The notes: generated by a model not told the origin, from the sequence alone. A stretch of DNA of 64,000 nt from Malania oleifera (GCF_029873635.1 NC_080417.1:27123682-27187681); one strand, 5' to 3'; shown: positions 1 through 12,302, numbered from the stretch's first letter. Made by a program: numbers and translations.

Positions 1-10
1 ATGGAAAGAT

Positions 11-2142
11 TGTTGGTCTTACAAGGCTTAAAATCTTGTTTTGTTGATAACAAATAGGATAAACTTAACATATTTGTTTAAGTGATGACATTTCAAGACT
101 CAACTATGAGAAAAAAAGGTCAAGTGTTCAGAAGGATCCATTGAAAGCTTATACTTCAAAGAAGTATGATCAAATGAAGCTTAAGACATGGATTCCAAGA
201 GGATCTATTGAAGTTTGAAGAATATGAGAGCACGGATATTAAAGAGAAAGTTCAAAGTATATTAAAGCTTGAAGACAAGATAGAGCTAAAGCAAGCATGA
301 CGACTTAAGTGTTTAGAATGTCAAAGTCTTACGAAGTCTTTATGTAAGTACTTCATGTTTAAATATCTTATGAAAAACTTTGAAACTCTTTAGGATGCAA
401 TTAAGACTTAGAGACCAGTTTTTGAAAACTATGGAAAATGATTTTGAAAAGTCAAAATTGAGTCTTTCAAATAATAAGGGTTTAAAATCTTAAAAAATGA
501 AAGGTTTTGAAAAGATGAACTCCTCAGTTGACTGACCTAAACAAGCTTTATTTTCTCAGTCAACTGACAAATCACAATGATTAATTAATCTGTTCAGCCG
601 ACTGACCAGATACGTTTGGTCAATCAACTGACAAAGGGTCTGTCCAATGGACTGACAATATTGAACTGAGTTCAGTCAGCTGACTGACAATTATTTTCTA
701 AATTTCTCGGACAGACAGAATGGTATTAGCCACCTGTCCAGCAGACTGACCTATACAAAAATTGACCTAGTCGAGTGATTCAGTGAACTGACCCTGCGGG
801 AATTTAAACTTTGAACATTAACGGGAAAACTTTAAAAAATTTGTTTTCCAAATCTAAACGTTATAAAAATTTGGTGGACACTTCAAGTAACTTGGGAAAT
901 AAGGAAACTCACTCTAAAAACTCTATAAATACTCATTTAACCCAATGAATCAAATAACAAGCATACAAATCAAGCAATCAAACATTCTACTTTCAATCTC
1001 TCACAAAGCTCACTCTTGCTCACATTCTTGCTAGGAGAATTCTACTGAATTGTTGTTGATCAAAAGTCACGGTTCTAACTTGCTACTAAGTTTTTCAAAT
1101 CCTAAGAAAGAACCTCCGGTGATATCTTGAGCTTCAATTCTATTTCATCTTAATATTTAAATTTTGAAATACGTAGTGCTGAATTTGTATTAATCTGCTC
1201 TGTTTGAGAATGTTCTTGTACGCAACGTTTATTTCATATTTGTTGTAGTTCTTGGACGATTCCGGGTTGTTGGATCGTTGACCAAGCATGGGGTATCGCT
1301 TGGAGAGGTGATTACTCTAACCTATTGAAGGAGTGCCCAAGCGTGGGGTATCGCTTGGAGAAGTGACTAATCTAGCCTACTGAAGGAGTGTATAACGGTT
1401 TTGTTCCTCCCGGAAAGGAACTGGTATAGTGGAATCCTTTGGTGGTATTGGCCAAAGGCGAGGACATAGGCTGGGGATAAGCCGAACCTAGTAAAAGACG
1501 TGGTGTCTCTCTCTTTCTCTTACTCTCTTTAAATTCCAACAAACATATAAACTGCATGGATAATTTAATTTCTTAATCATATATACTACGCAATTTGAAA
1601 ATTAAATAAAGTGAAGTTTAATTTGGTTTTAGCATTGCAGAAACTGAAAGGGAGTACAATGGTTGATTAATACTTTGTGGAAACCTCAAAGGGAGTACGT
1701 TGATAGGCTAACACCCAAAGACAAATTAACTAAGAGTTTATTTAAATTCTGAATTGTTTGAGATTTGAGTTGTTGTTTGCATTGAATCAAATTACATTCA
1801 CTATAGGGCTTGAAACAATCATACACACAGGGCTATTAACAAAAGCTGAAATTACCAAAGTGCTGAAAATTGTATTTTCTTGAGTATTTTGTTTTTGATT
1901 ACTTGGATGTTGATTGATGTTTAAGTTTTTGATCACTTGTGCTTGGTAAATCAATTGGTTTGGTTGATTGGTTTTGAGGATTGCTTGTTCATTTAAGTTT
2001 TTGTGGTTGCGGATTGAATAAAGAATTAAGCTTGTGTTGTGTTGTTCATAAATCATCAAGAGCTTAAGAATTCATTAAAATATTGAAAAAAATTTTAATA
2101 ACCCAATTCACCCCCCTTTTTGGGACTACACCTTAGTTTTCA
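11..2142 (+). repeat. Long terminal repeat of SIRE/Maximus-like Copia element A
   Basis: The LTR starts TGTTGG and ends TTTCA directly before a primer-binding site. It matches the inverted LTR at 22218-24231: both have a TTTTGATGATAA-like stretch near the 5' end and AATTCACCCCCC..GGGACTACACC near the 3' end. A TATA box (CTATAAAT) lies at about 923-930. Upstream, at 530-790, are repeated CAGTCAGCTGACTG-type palindromes. The shared GAGGACATAGG..GCCGAACC block is at about 1460-1490. No left target duplication can be scored because the window starts 10 bp upstream. Confidence 0.8.
535..930 (+). promoter_or_regulatory. LTR A promoter: palindrome cluster plus TATA box
   Basis: Variants of CAGTCGGCTGACTG recur from about 535 to 790, including a perfect 16 bp palindrome TCAGTCAGCTGACTGA near 672. 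A TATA box follows at 923-930. The arrangement suggests upstream enhancer copies in the U3 part of the LTR. Regulatory function is inferred, not shown. Confidence 0.5.
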
Positions 2143-2144
2143 AT

Positions 2145-2155
2145 TGGTATCAGAG
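2145..2155 (+). other. Primer-binding site of element A (initiator-Met tRNA)
   Basis: TGGTATCAGAG follows the LTR after two bases. This is the usual plant LTR-retrotransposon complement to the 3' end of initiator methionine tRNA. It fixes the LTR end and shows that element A is transcribed on the plus strand. Confidence 0.85.
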
Positions 2156-2199
2156 TGGGATTATAACAAATCCTAACAAGTAGTTATATAAAGTTCTAG

Positions 2200-4111
2200 A
2201 TGGCACATATAGGAGTAGCTCCCTTTGGAGAGGGTCAATCCTCAACTAGGTCACCTATCTTTTGTGGTTTAAACTATACATTTTGAAAACAAAGGATAAA
2301 AATTTGTCTTCAAACAATGGATTGGAAGACTTGGAAGGTTGTCACACATGGTGACTTAATTCCTACTAAAATTGTAGATGGCAAAGAAATACCCAAAGAT
2401 GAAAAAGACATGACCGAAAATGACCATAAGATGCTATAAGTAAATTCAAGTGCTATGAATGCATTATATTGTGCCCTTGACATAAACAAATTTAATAGGG
2501 TCATGGCTTGCAAATCGGCCAAGGAAATATGGGACAAGCTAGAAGTTACCTATGAAGGAACTATTGATGTTAGAGATAGTAGAATAGACATGCTCACAAG
2601 TGAGTATGAAGCCTTCAAGATGAACCTGGATGAAACTATAACAAATATGTATACAAGATTCACACATATTATAAACTCTCTCAATGATTTAGGAAAAACA
2701 TACTCAACCTATGAGATGATCTATAAAATCCTTAGAGGACTTCCTCCAACATAGGAACCAAAAGCCATAGCTATAACAAAAGGAAGAAATCTCAAAAATA
2801 CATCCCTAGATGAACTCATAGGATCCCTTGTTACATATGAATTGTCTATGAATGAAAAAAGCGATAAAACTAAAGCTCAAGAATCAATTGCTTTTAAAGC
2901 TTCAAATAAAAACTCTTGTGATGAAGATGAAAATGAAATGAATGAAGATGAACTGGCATTTGTATCGAAGAAACTTGTAAGAATACTAAGAAGGAAAAAT
3001 AAATTCTAAATAAAAATCCAAAACTCAAGTTCTGATGAGGAAGAAACTAAGAAGAAAGAAACAAAGAAAGAACTACCTACATGCTACAATTGCAAGAAAG
3101 TTGGACACCTAAAACCAGATTTTCCAAAACTTAAGAAGGATTCTAAAAATAAAAAGGCTATAAAGGCCACTACATGGGATAATCTAAGTAGTTCAGAAAG
3201 TGAATCAAGTGACCAAGAGGATGCTTATACTTGCTATATGGCATGGGATGATGATGAAGAAGAACAAAACTCTTCATCCAAATTGGTTAATGAATATTGT
3301 AGTGATTCATCTAATGAATCCAATGATGAGAGCATGTCATCTTATGAAGAGTTACAAAATGAATTATTCAAGGTTTATAAGATTCTAGTCAAAGTAACTA
3401 AACAATATATTCATTGAAAAATAAGAATGAAGCTGTAATGAAGGAGTTAGAATCTCTTAAACTTACTGAAAGGGAAAAAGATTTAAAAATCAAGAAAATA
3501 GAAAATAAAAATGAAGTTGTGATAAAAGAGTTAGAATCTAAAAATCTTGTTGAAAAAGAAAAAGATTTGAAAATCAAGAGATTAGAAAGTAAGAATGAAA
3601 AGTCAATGAAGTAAAATACTTAAAATCCCAATCCTCTATGGAGAATGAAAAAAACTTATATATTTCTGAATTAGAAAATAAAACTACAAAAATTTATTAA
3701 AATCAAGAAAAGGGTAAAAATATACAAAATTCAGAAATCAGTGATCTTAAAGGAAAAATTGAAGATCAAGCTAAAATCATCTACAACTTCACTAAAGGAA
3801 AAGAAAATTTTGACAAAATAATTGGTTCACAAAGAATGTCTTTGAATAAATAAGGCATAGGATTCAATGGAATTGAAAATAAAAGGAAAGAGAATCTTTA
3901 CATGAGATACTTTACAAAAGCTTCTAAAAATTATGCTAGCACCTCTTCTAATACTTACACTCACACCATATGCTTCCTATGTAAGAAGAAGTGACATAAA
4001 ATTTAAATGTCCATTAAGGAGAAAGGGTGTAAAAACTAAACAAATATGAAAAGTAAAAGAAACATCCTTTATTAAACCATCGATACCCAAGAAAGTATGG
4101 GTACCTAGATA
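2200..4111 (+). pseudogene. Copia gag remnant of element A (UBN2-type)
   Basis: Translation from the ATG at 2200 reads MAHIGVAPFGEGQSS and is broken by stops near 2285 and 2438. The best-preserved part, 2455-2754, is a UBN2-type Copia Gag core (NRVMACKSAKEIWDKLEVTY). A degenerate zinc knuckle at about 3085 reads CYNCKKVGHLKPDF, with the last cysteine replaced. An acidic serine-rich tract follows (3180-3400), then a lysine/glutamate-rich region predicted to be coiled-coil (3414-3614) built from two related repeats. The remnant ends with KKVWVPR at about 4093-4111, the typical end of this gag region. The gag of element B (21598-21930) is clearly homologous. No pol of element A follows in this orientation. 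Confidence 0.8.
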
Positions 4112-4180
4112 AAAAGCCTTGTTCAAATCGAGAGAAAATCTTAAAGAAAAGATTTTATAAATAAGTCTAGGGTTGCTTTG

Positions 4181-4345
4181 TCAGTTAGTCGGCTGACCTT
4201 AGGGTTAGTTGGCTGACTACTCTTTGGTCTAAGAAGAATTCTTCAGTTAGTCGGCCGACTTTAGAGTCAGTTGGCTGATTGGCCTTTGTTCTAGGAAAAA
4301 CTGCTTCAGTTAGTCGGCCGACTTTAGAGTCAGTTGACTGACTGT
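4181..4345. repeat. Three-copy 62 bp repeat with AGTCGGCCGACT palindromes
   Basis: Copies begin at 4181, 4243 and 4306. Each contains TCAGTTAGTCGGCYGACTTTAG followed by a GTCAGTTGRCTGACT-like half. The motif is the same as in the LTRs at 11-2142 and 22218-24231. The block lies between the gag end of A (plus) and the pol end of B (minus), so it may be the 3' untranslated part of B or a truncated LTR piece. Confidence 0.7.
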
Positions 4346-4369
4346 GGATTTTTCTTTAAGCTTGTCCTT

Positions 4370-4915
4370 TTAGTTAGTTTCTCTACTATGTAGTAGACCA
4401 AACTCTATTCTAATGGTTATGAATCTATCTTCTAAGAGAGGTTTAGTGAAGATATCAGCCCATTGATCATTTGTATTGATTAATTCTAGAATGATGTCTT
4501 CTTTTTTAGCACGATCTCTTAGGAAGTGATGTCTTATGTCAATGTGCTTGGTTCTTGAGTGTGAAATAGGATTTTTAGATATGTTTAAGGGCCTCTTCAA
4601 CATCTTTAGGTTCATTTTGAGATAAGAATGCATAGTGATTGCACAGATTCTTTAGAGAAGATCTAGTAGTTACACCTCTAGATGGTTCACCTATAATTTG
4701 TTCTTGAGGGTGATCTTTTTTATACTTCCATTCTCTTGGTAATTTCGGATTTTCTATAAGTTCATCTTTTGGGTTTTCTTCATTTATTTCCTTTTTTTCC
4801 TTAATTCTATCTCATCCTCCTTTTTGAAAATATCATCCTTTTCTTCATTTTTGACTTCTCTTGAAAAAGGATTTGATTCATCAAAGTCTATGTGAATTGA
4901 TTCAATTATGGTGAG
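4370..4915 (-). pseudogene. Element B integrase-RT linker joined to RNase H tail
   Basis: On the minus strand the linker reads IESIHIDFDESNPF, then a charged stretch with stops, then EPSRGVTTRSSLKN, the usual tract before the reverse transcriptase. After EPKDVEEALKHI the frame shifts straight into HSRTKHIDIRHHFLRD and NDQWADIFTKPL, the C-terminal RNase H motifs. The whole reverse-transcriptase core, including YVDD, and most of RNase H are therefore deleted. Confidence 0.75.
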
Positions 4916-5779
4916 TGTCATATAAAAATTCCATAACATCATTTAAATGGAAAAATAAAGGATTCAAGCATCTCCTACTACAACATTAACGTAATAAAGT
5001 GGTTTTGTAAAGTTGGAGATCATACGCCAAAATCCTTATTTTTACCAAAAATCGTAAAATCGTAAAACCAGCATTTCTACTTGGTGGAATTTAGCAAATA
5101 AGCAGCTAAATCATACATATAAGCATAAATCAACTTTTTAGAGGTTTAGTTTTTACAAAAAAACTGTTGTAAACAAATTCCCCTTACCTTAAACCCGAAA
5201 CGAAACCACGTACGAAACGGTCCAAACCGACAACCCAGGATCCTCGAAACCTAAAAACCTCATAACATAACTTCTCTAAAATCTAGACTACTATATAACT
5301 GCTTAATCAAAAACGAAATCAGATCCTTACCTCGATTTTTGGGAAAACCCAAAAATCTTCAAAACAACGATTTGATCCGCTAAAGTTGTAGAACCTCCAT
5401 TTTTAGAAATAGATGTCGAACAGCAAAGAATCTTAGAGAGAGAGAGAGGAAAACCATAGGTTAGATAGAGAGGGAGAGATTTTGGGAGAAACTTAGCCCT
5501 TAAGCAACCAAAATGAATATTTATAGGGCTTTTGACCGAGTCAAACTTGTCGACGAGGCGGCGTCTTCCTCGATGAATCCGCCACACAGCTTACCTTTGT
5601 CACCGAGCACAATCTGGATATTTTCTTGGCTCCCTCAATACTCCCTTGTCGACTCATCGACGAGGAATTGAAGGGACTTCGTCGACGAACTTGCTTCCCT
5701 CATCGACGAACCCTGCTGTATAACTCCCCTTATTCTGTTTCTTACGTATTTTCCTTATTTACTGGTTCGGGTCGCTACA
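4916..5779 (-). mobile_element. Solo Gypsy LTR with GTCGACGA motifs
   Basis: On the minus strand the unit begins TGTAGCGACCCG and ends ATATGACA, the TG..CA form of an LTR, and no internal region is seen. CGTCGACGA motifs cluster at 5548-5722, and a TATA-like CTATAAATATT lies at about 5514-5526 in minus sense. It separates two parts of the element B integrase. Flanks GTGAG and GTTAG match at 4 of 5 bases only if the right boundary is moved one base, so the exact ends are uncertain. Confidence 0.6.
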
Positions 5780-6504
5780 CGTTAGGCCTTCTTCCTTTTC
5801 ATAATTCATAAGGTGTCTTGTTTAGGCTTGATCTAATAGAAACCCTATTAATTACATAGCAAGTTGTATTTACAGCTTCGACCCAAAAATACTTAGGTAA
5901 GTTATTTTCATTAAGCACAGTTCTTGCCATTTCTTGAAGGGTTCTATTTTTTCTTTCTGCAGCTCCATTTTGTTGTTGGGTTCTAGGTGCTGAAAAGTTA
6001 TGGCTTATCCCATGTTCATTGCAAAATTTTTCGACGTCTTGATTTTTAAATTCTCTTCCTTAGTCACTTCTTAGATTTGAGACATTGTACCTTTTCTTAT
6101 TTTGAAGCTTCTTGCATAGAGTGATTCACGAATTACAAGCTTCCTCTTTGTTAGCTAAAAACAATACCCATGTACATCTAGAGTAATCATCAACAATTAT
6201 GAAGGCGTATTGTTTTCCACCTAAACTTTGAGTTCTAGTAGGACCAAACAAGTATAAGTGTATAAGTTCTAGGGGTCTTCTAGTTGATATATGTTTCTTC
6301 TTTTGAAACTTTTCTTGATTTGTTTTCCTAGTTGACAGGTATCCAACACTTTATCTTTGATAAACTTGGTATTAGGCAAGCTTTTAACTAAATTCTCTTT
6401 AGAAATCTTGGATATAAGATCCATGCTAGCATGTTCTAGCCTTCTATGCCAAAGCCAACTATTTTCACTCATTGCAGCTAAGCAAGTTATATCTTGAGAG
6501 ATCG
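5780..6504 (-). pseudogene. Element B GAG-pre-integrase and integrase remnant
   Basis: The 6269-6520 segment reads ITCLAAMSENSWLWHRRLEHASM, the Copia GAG-pre-integrase domain, followed by a CQLGKQIKKSF segment. The plus-strand sequence 5800-6268 gives in minus sense integrase text ending SSLNKTPYEL-stop-KGRRPN. A deletion of about 100 codons separates this from IESIHIDF at 4915. It continues the protease reading frame interrupted at 18027. Confidence 0.75.
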
Positions 6505-8177
6505 TGGGTAGCAGGGACATCTGTCATTCACAGCGAAAAACCTAGCAGCAGTAAACATAAAATCTCAACCATCCAATCATAAAAGATAATACCAGTGTTT
6601 ACTATATCATCAAAAATACTATTACTATAAACAATCTCCAAAAAGTCAAAATAACACTAGAATAAAATAACAAAAACTCCCGATCCTAGTTCAATGCTTA
6701 CCCTTCTAGTAGGGAAGCTCCAATCACTCAACGATAGCCCTGGCCCGCTGGTCTCTATAGATTTCCTAAAAATCATTTAATGTTTGAGAGTGAGACACTT
6801 CTCAGTAAGGGAAAATAAACTAAATACAGTTGTGTGCCAACATGAATATTTAATACAATGATACATATACAATACGTTTCATAAATCGGGAAAACATTCA
6901 TCATATCATACTAAATAATCATACATTTTCATATTTGCTAATAACTCATAACGTACATAAAACATCCGTTATAACTGTAATACTGAAAATACGTAGGATG
7001 AATAGTTAGTTGGTGTCATGTATTACCCTCCATGACGGGTTGTGCAGCCCAAAGGCGGGACCCGACAATGGCTAGCCGACCACTGCTGAATCAAATATGT
7101 CTATAAGTATGATGGGCCTGCCACACCCTGGTCCGGACTTTCAGGTGGACGTCCACACTCTACTAAAAGCCACATCGACTATCCATCTCCCTTCTCCTCG
7201 TGGGATGGTTAGCACTAATCTAACGTACATATCTGATCTACAATATAGCTACGGTACCGAGCTCCTGAACTGAACTAAACTAACATCCAGGTTCTAATAA
7301 CATATAGTACATGGTAATATAGCATCTTTCATAATTTCATAAGTACGGCCTCATGCCAAAAACATAAATACGGCCTTGCACCAATAACATAAATACGGCC
7401 TCGCGCCAATAACATAAATATGGCCTCGTGCCGATAACACAAATACGGCCTCGTGCCGATAACATAAATACGACCTCGTGCCGATAACATAAATACATGG
7501 TCTCGCGCCAAAATCATTTCAGGTATATATATATTCTGAAAATAAATTATTTATCATATATTCGTCAAATTCATTACAACATAACTCATCTTTTCATAAT
7601 ACCTGAAATTATGCTTTGTTCGTAAAATCCTTTATATCATAATACATTTCACGTTAAAATAATATTCATGCCACACATGCGCTGTTAAAAGTCATACTTC
7701 ATATTCTAAAATCGTAATTTTCTGGCATCTCATACGTACATATACATCTTAACATCATAGCAGTATTTTCCCAAATCTTACATTCCATTTGTAATAAACA
7801 AAGATAACATATGCTTTTCTGAAAATAAATTTACTCATAATCAATAATAGTTTGCATGGAAAATAACTGTTTTAGTTTATTCCCTTACCTGGCTACTGAG
7901 AAAGCCCCTAAAATATCCTAACCTGACCCCCGTAAGATTTTCTGCTCAATACCCTGAAACTGAAAATTCCCAGTATTAAACCTCAATATTTTCATGCGTA
8001 CATCATTTCTTATAACTATTATAAAGTCTAATTTGGCTTAAAAAGTCTTACCTAAACTCAGGGATGATTTCCAACTCGCTTTCCCCAACAATCCACTTCG
8101 GCAAACTCGTAGAGAACTTCGCTAGGAGCGTCGTAGTGACTTTGGATTGTTGATCCGGCGTATATCTGGCTCAAAAA

Positions 8178-8227
<50 letters not shown>

Positions 8228-8590
8228 AAGAGAGAGAGCCGAAGGGGAGAGAGAGGGAGGAGTGAAGCTTTCTTAATAATGAAGATAAACTTGGATTTTT
8301 CATATTTATAGAGCAGAGGATTCGTCGACAAGCCACATCATTCGTCGACGAGTCCTTCACAAATTTCGTCGACGAACTACAGTCTTCATCGACGAAATTC
8401 AGTCGGCTCAAAACCCCCCTCTCGGTATTTTCTCATCGAAGAAATCCTGTGTTCGTCAACGAAATCCTTAAAACCTTCGTCGACGAAACCCTGTGTTCGT
8501 CGACGAAGCTTGGCAGTTTTCTTTCCGTTCCTGGTTCCCATTTTCCTCCCTCTTTATTATCTAAATTCCAATTTTATTCAGGTTGTCATA
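6505..8590 (-). repeat. 3' LTR of Gypsy element H (truncated end)
   Basis: The sequence matches 13699-18026 apart from the nested insertion there. Its minus-sense start reads TATGACAACC next to the polypurine tract, where the 5' LTR has TGTGACAACC. Its end lacks the terminal 65 bp present at 13634-13698 and joins element B at GTGGGTAGC. It carries TTCGTCGACGAA-type motifs (8317-8510), a TATA box in minus sense at 8301-8310, a (GA)n tract of about 46 bp at 8181-8226 and a 25 bp minisatellite (7340-7512). Confidence 0.85.
7340..7512. repeat. 25 bp minisatellite in the H 3' LTR
   Basis: About seven tandem copies of a unit like CGGCCTCGTGCCGATAACAT plus AAATA occur here. Several copies contain CGGC-CTCGT-GCCG, which can form a short stem with a 5-base loop. 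The same array occurs in the 5' LTR at about 16805-16978. Confidence 0.8.
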
Positions 8591-8883
8591 TTCTCCCCTC
8601 CTTATAAAATTTCATCCTCGAAATTTGCTATTCATGTAATTCATCATCCCTTATGAGGGAAAATGGTCTACTTATTTTATTACTTACCCTCACTTGTGGT
8701 GGAGGAATACCGTGGTTACAACTCAAGTCTTGGGAGATTACATATACCAAAAGAAAATTCCTCCCAAAACTAATATGCTACACTACTAAAACCATACATG
8801 TACCTACTAAAGAAATATTACCTATTTACTCACATTTTCTTTTTACATTTAAACTTCCTAGAATAACTGCGGATAATTCTGTC

Positions 8884-10213
8884 TGATCTGCTCCTTGGAC
8901 TCCCAAGAAGCTTCTTCTACCGCATGATTCCTCCATAAAACTTTTACCTAAGGAATCTTCTTGTTACGTAGCTCCTGTACTTTCCTATCCAGAATCTGTA
9001 CTGGTACCTCCTTATACCCTAGTGAATCACTGAGCTCTTACTCACCATAACTGATGATATGAGAAGGATCTGGGACGTATTTCCTCAACATCGATACGTG
9101 GAATACGTTGTGTGTCCTGGATAGTGTAGGTAGCAAAGCTAGCATGTAGGCCACCGGTCCCACTTTCTCTAAAATCTCAAACGGACCGATAAACCTAGGA
9201 CTAAGTTTACCCTTCCTACCAAACCTCATAACTCCTTTAAATGGAGCTATCTTCAAAAATAAGTGATTACCCACGTAAAACTCTAAATTTCTGCGGTGAT
9301 GGTCGGCATAACTCTTTTGTCAGCTCTGAGCTGCACTGATTATCTCCCTGATAAGCCGAACTTTATCATACGTCTGCTGTACTAGCTTTGGACCCACAAC
9401 TCGCCGCTCACCCGTCTCATCCCAATACAAAGGAGATCAACATCTCCTACCGTAAAGTGCCTCAAACGGTGTCATGCCAATACTGGACTGATAACTGTTA
9501 TTATATACGAACTCTACAAGTGGCATGAACTAAGTCCAGCTACCCCCAAAATCTAAAACACATGCACGAAGTATATCTTCTAGTATTTGTATCGTCCTCT
9601 CAGTCTGACCATGTGACTGAGGATGGAATGTCGTACTAAATGATAACTGAGACTCCAGAACCTCCTACAAGCTCCTCTAAAATCGTGACGTGAATCGCGG
9701 GTCTCGATCTAACACAATAGATATAGGCACCCCATGAGAACAAACTATCTCCTAGACGTAAATCTCCGCCAATCGACTGAGGGAATAGTTGATCTTGATA
9801 GGGAGAAAATGGGTGGACTTGGTCAATCGATCTACTATTACCCAAATCGCATTCTAGCCATGCGATGTCGGGCAGCCCTGAAACAAAGTCCATGGATATA
9901 TGATCCCACTTCCACTTCGGGATAAATAGCGGCTGCAACTGACCTACCGGCATCTGGTGCTCAGCTTTTACCTACTGGCACGTCAAGCACTGGGCTACAT
10001 ACTCGGCACAATCTCTCTCTTCATTCCACTTCACCAGTAAAACTCTCGCAAATCCTTGTACATTTTCGTACTGTCGGGATGAACTATATACAAGGATCTG
10101 TGAGCCTCATCCAAAATAGTCCTCCTAGTGTTAGCATCAGCAGGAACACACAGTCTGGAACGGAACAGTAAAGTTCTATCATCTAAAATGCAGAATTCCT
10201 CTCCCTGACCACT
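8884..10213 (-). pseudogene. Gypsy integrase with chromodomain-like tail (element H)
   Basis: Minus-sense translation shows the end of an HHCC-type zinc region (CAEYVAQCLTCQ near 9980), the catalytic-core start [12 protein letters not shown] (about 9885), VLDRDPRF (about 9700), a HGQTER-like segment (about 9600) and the C-terminal module GPFEILEKVGPVAYML (9038-9274). After this, VQILDRKVQELRNKKIP, a stop, then VKVLWRNHAVEEASWESK resembles the chromodomain-like end of Tekay/Del chromoviruses. Frameshifts after MDFVSGLP and several stops disable it. In the family this protein inserts the cDNA, and the chromodomain directs it to heterochromatin. Confidence 0.8.
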
Positions 10214-11644
10214 CTACACTCTGTTCATCACTTCTACTAATTCTGGATCTTCTTTCTGGGCAGTTTTAATTCTTTCTTGTAGTGTAGGCTGCACCACTAA
10301 ATTGGTGATACATACCGAAGTATTACTCTCTACCAACTCAATGCCAAGTCTCTCCAGATCCATCATGATCGGATGCTGGATCTCCATAGCTGCCAACACA
10401 GATACCCCAGACATCCTGCTCAGTGCATCAGCTATCACGTTTGCTTTCCTTGGGTGATAACTAATAGTACAATCAAAATCTTTAATCAACTTCAACCACC
10501 TTCTCTATCTTATATTCAATTCCTTTTGGGTGAAGAAATATTTCAAACTCTTGTGGTCGGAGAAAATCTTGCACTGCTCGTTGTATAGGTAATGCCTCCA
10601 AATTTTCAATGCGTGTACCACTGCAGCCAACTCAAGATCGTGAGCAGGGTAGTTCTTTTCGTACTCTTTCAACTGCCTAGACGCATACACCACTAACCTG
10701 CCATGCTGCATCAATACACAGCCAAGTCCCTTTAAGGACGCATCACTGTATATAGTGTACCCCTCACCCCCAGATGGGATGATCAATACTGGCATTGTGA
10801 CTAACCTCTGTTTCAGCTCCTGAAAACTCTGCTCACAACTATCGTCCCATTCAAATCTTGCATTCTTCTTAGTTAGTCGTGTCAAAGGCCCTGACAAAGC
10901 TGAGAACCCCTCAACAAAACGACGATAATAACCGGTTAACCCCAAGAAACTCCTAATCTCATGGACGTTCCTTGGTCTAGCCCAATTCACTACCACCTTA
11001 ATCTTACTAGGATCTATAGAAATTCCACCTCCTGAAATAACATGTCCCAAAAATACAACTTTCTCGAGCTAGAAGTCACATTTGCTAAACTTAGCATACA
11101 AATTCTTCTCCCTAAGCATCTGTAAAACTTGCCTCAAATGTACCTCGAGCTCCTCATAGCTCCTTGAATAGATCAATACATCATCAATAAAAAAAACCAT
11201 GAACTGGTCTAGGTATTGGTGGAAGACTCTATTCATCAAGTCCATAAATATCGCAGGAGCATTCGTCAGACCAAATGGCATAACAAGAAACTCGTAATGC
11301 CCATACCTGGTCCTAAAGGCCATCTTCAATACATTTTTTGCTCTCATCTTTACCTGATGGTAACTTTATCTGAGATCGATCTTGGAATACACCCGTGTAC
11401 CCCGGAGCTGATCGAACAAATCATCAATACGGGGTAGAGGATACTTGTTCTTGATGGTAACTTTATTAATCTCTCTGTAATCTATGCACATCCTCATAGA
11501 CCCATCCTTTTTCTTTACAAACGGCACTAGAGCTCCCCACGGCGATACACTAGGTCGTATAAAGGCCTTATCAAGAAAATCTTGCAACTGATGCTCTGCC
11601 AACTCTGCTGGCGCCTTTTGGTACTGTGCTTTAGAGATCGGCAC
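10214..11644 (-). pseudogene. Gypsy reverse transcriptase and RNase H (element H)
   Basis: The domain runs from [11 protein letters not shown] (11644) through [22 protein letters not shown], then a stop, [17 protein letters not shown] and the active site FIDDVLIYS (about 11180). A stop follows KFSKCDF, and the thumb begins [16 protein letters not shown] (11050). RNase H follows with [26 protein letters not shown] and [10 protein letters not shown], and ends at NVIADALSRM (about 10430). At least three in-frame stops split an otherwise well-preserved 480-residue polyprotein segment. The FIDD catalytic aspartates remain. Confidence 0.9.
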
Positions 11645-11660
11645 TGTACCTGCAAGTAGA

Positions 11661-12272
11661 TCAATGGAAAAAATCTACTTCACGATCCAGCGGCAAACTT
11701 GTTAATTCATCTAGCAACACGTCTGTAAATTCTTTCACCATAGGCGTATTGATAAGTTTCAATTCATTTTCTGACATTTCTTTCACAAAAGCAACGAATC
11801 CTAGATAGCCATTCTGAAGCAGTCTCCTCACCTGAACAGCCGAGACCATCTGAGGTAAGGATTACACTCGTGACCCTGTAAATCTAAATTTTGGTTTCCC
11901 TGGAGGTCTAAATATCACTTCTCTAGCACAACAATCTATAATAGTAGAATTAGCCGCAAACCAATCCATGCCGAAAATAATGTCAAACTCGTGCATATCT
12001 AATACCACCAAATCAGCTGATAAAATCTTCCCCTGAACATCAACTAGACAACCACAGAGTACCCTACTACATCTCATCACTGACCCGGTCGGTGTAGCCA
12101 CTAATAACTCGACATCCAATGATTGCGTTTCTGCCCCACACAATTTAACACACTTTAAGGACACAAACGAGTGAGTGGCACTAGAATCAAAAAGTGCAAT
12201 AACTTTAAATGAAAACATACTAACAGTACCTGTCACCACGTCGCTAGCCGCCTCAGCATCGCTCGGCATCAA
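11661..12272 (-). pseudogene. Gypsy aspartic protease and linker (element H)
   Basis: The segment 11862-12272 reads FKVIALFDSSATHSFVS, where the usual catalytic motif is DSGATHSF; here glycine is replaced by serine. VVLDMHEFDIIFGMDWF, the second half of the retropepsin fold, is present. 11661-11849 encodes the linker before reverse transcriptase ([23 protein letters not shown]). In the family this protease cleaves the Gag-Pol polyprotein. A stop at 11850-11861 separates the two parts. Confidence 0.85.
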
Positions 12273-12302
12273 AGCGAAAACTCTGGCTGGGGCCGTATTC
12301 CT

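Noticed and set aside
3200..3388. Open frame of 62 codons rich in Met and Leu
   Set aside because: It is out of frame with the gag text of element A (SESESSDQEDAYTCYMAWDD), which is the real coding frame by homology to element B.
4181..4345. CRISPR-like spaced repeat
   Set aside because: Only three copies, imperfect, in a plant retrotransposon context; the repeats are LTR-family palindromes. No cas genes occur in the window.
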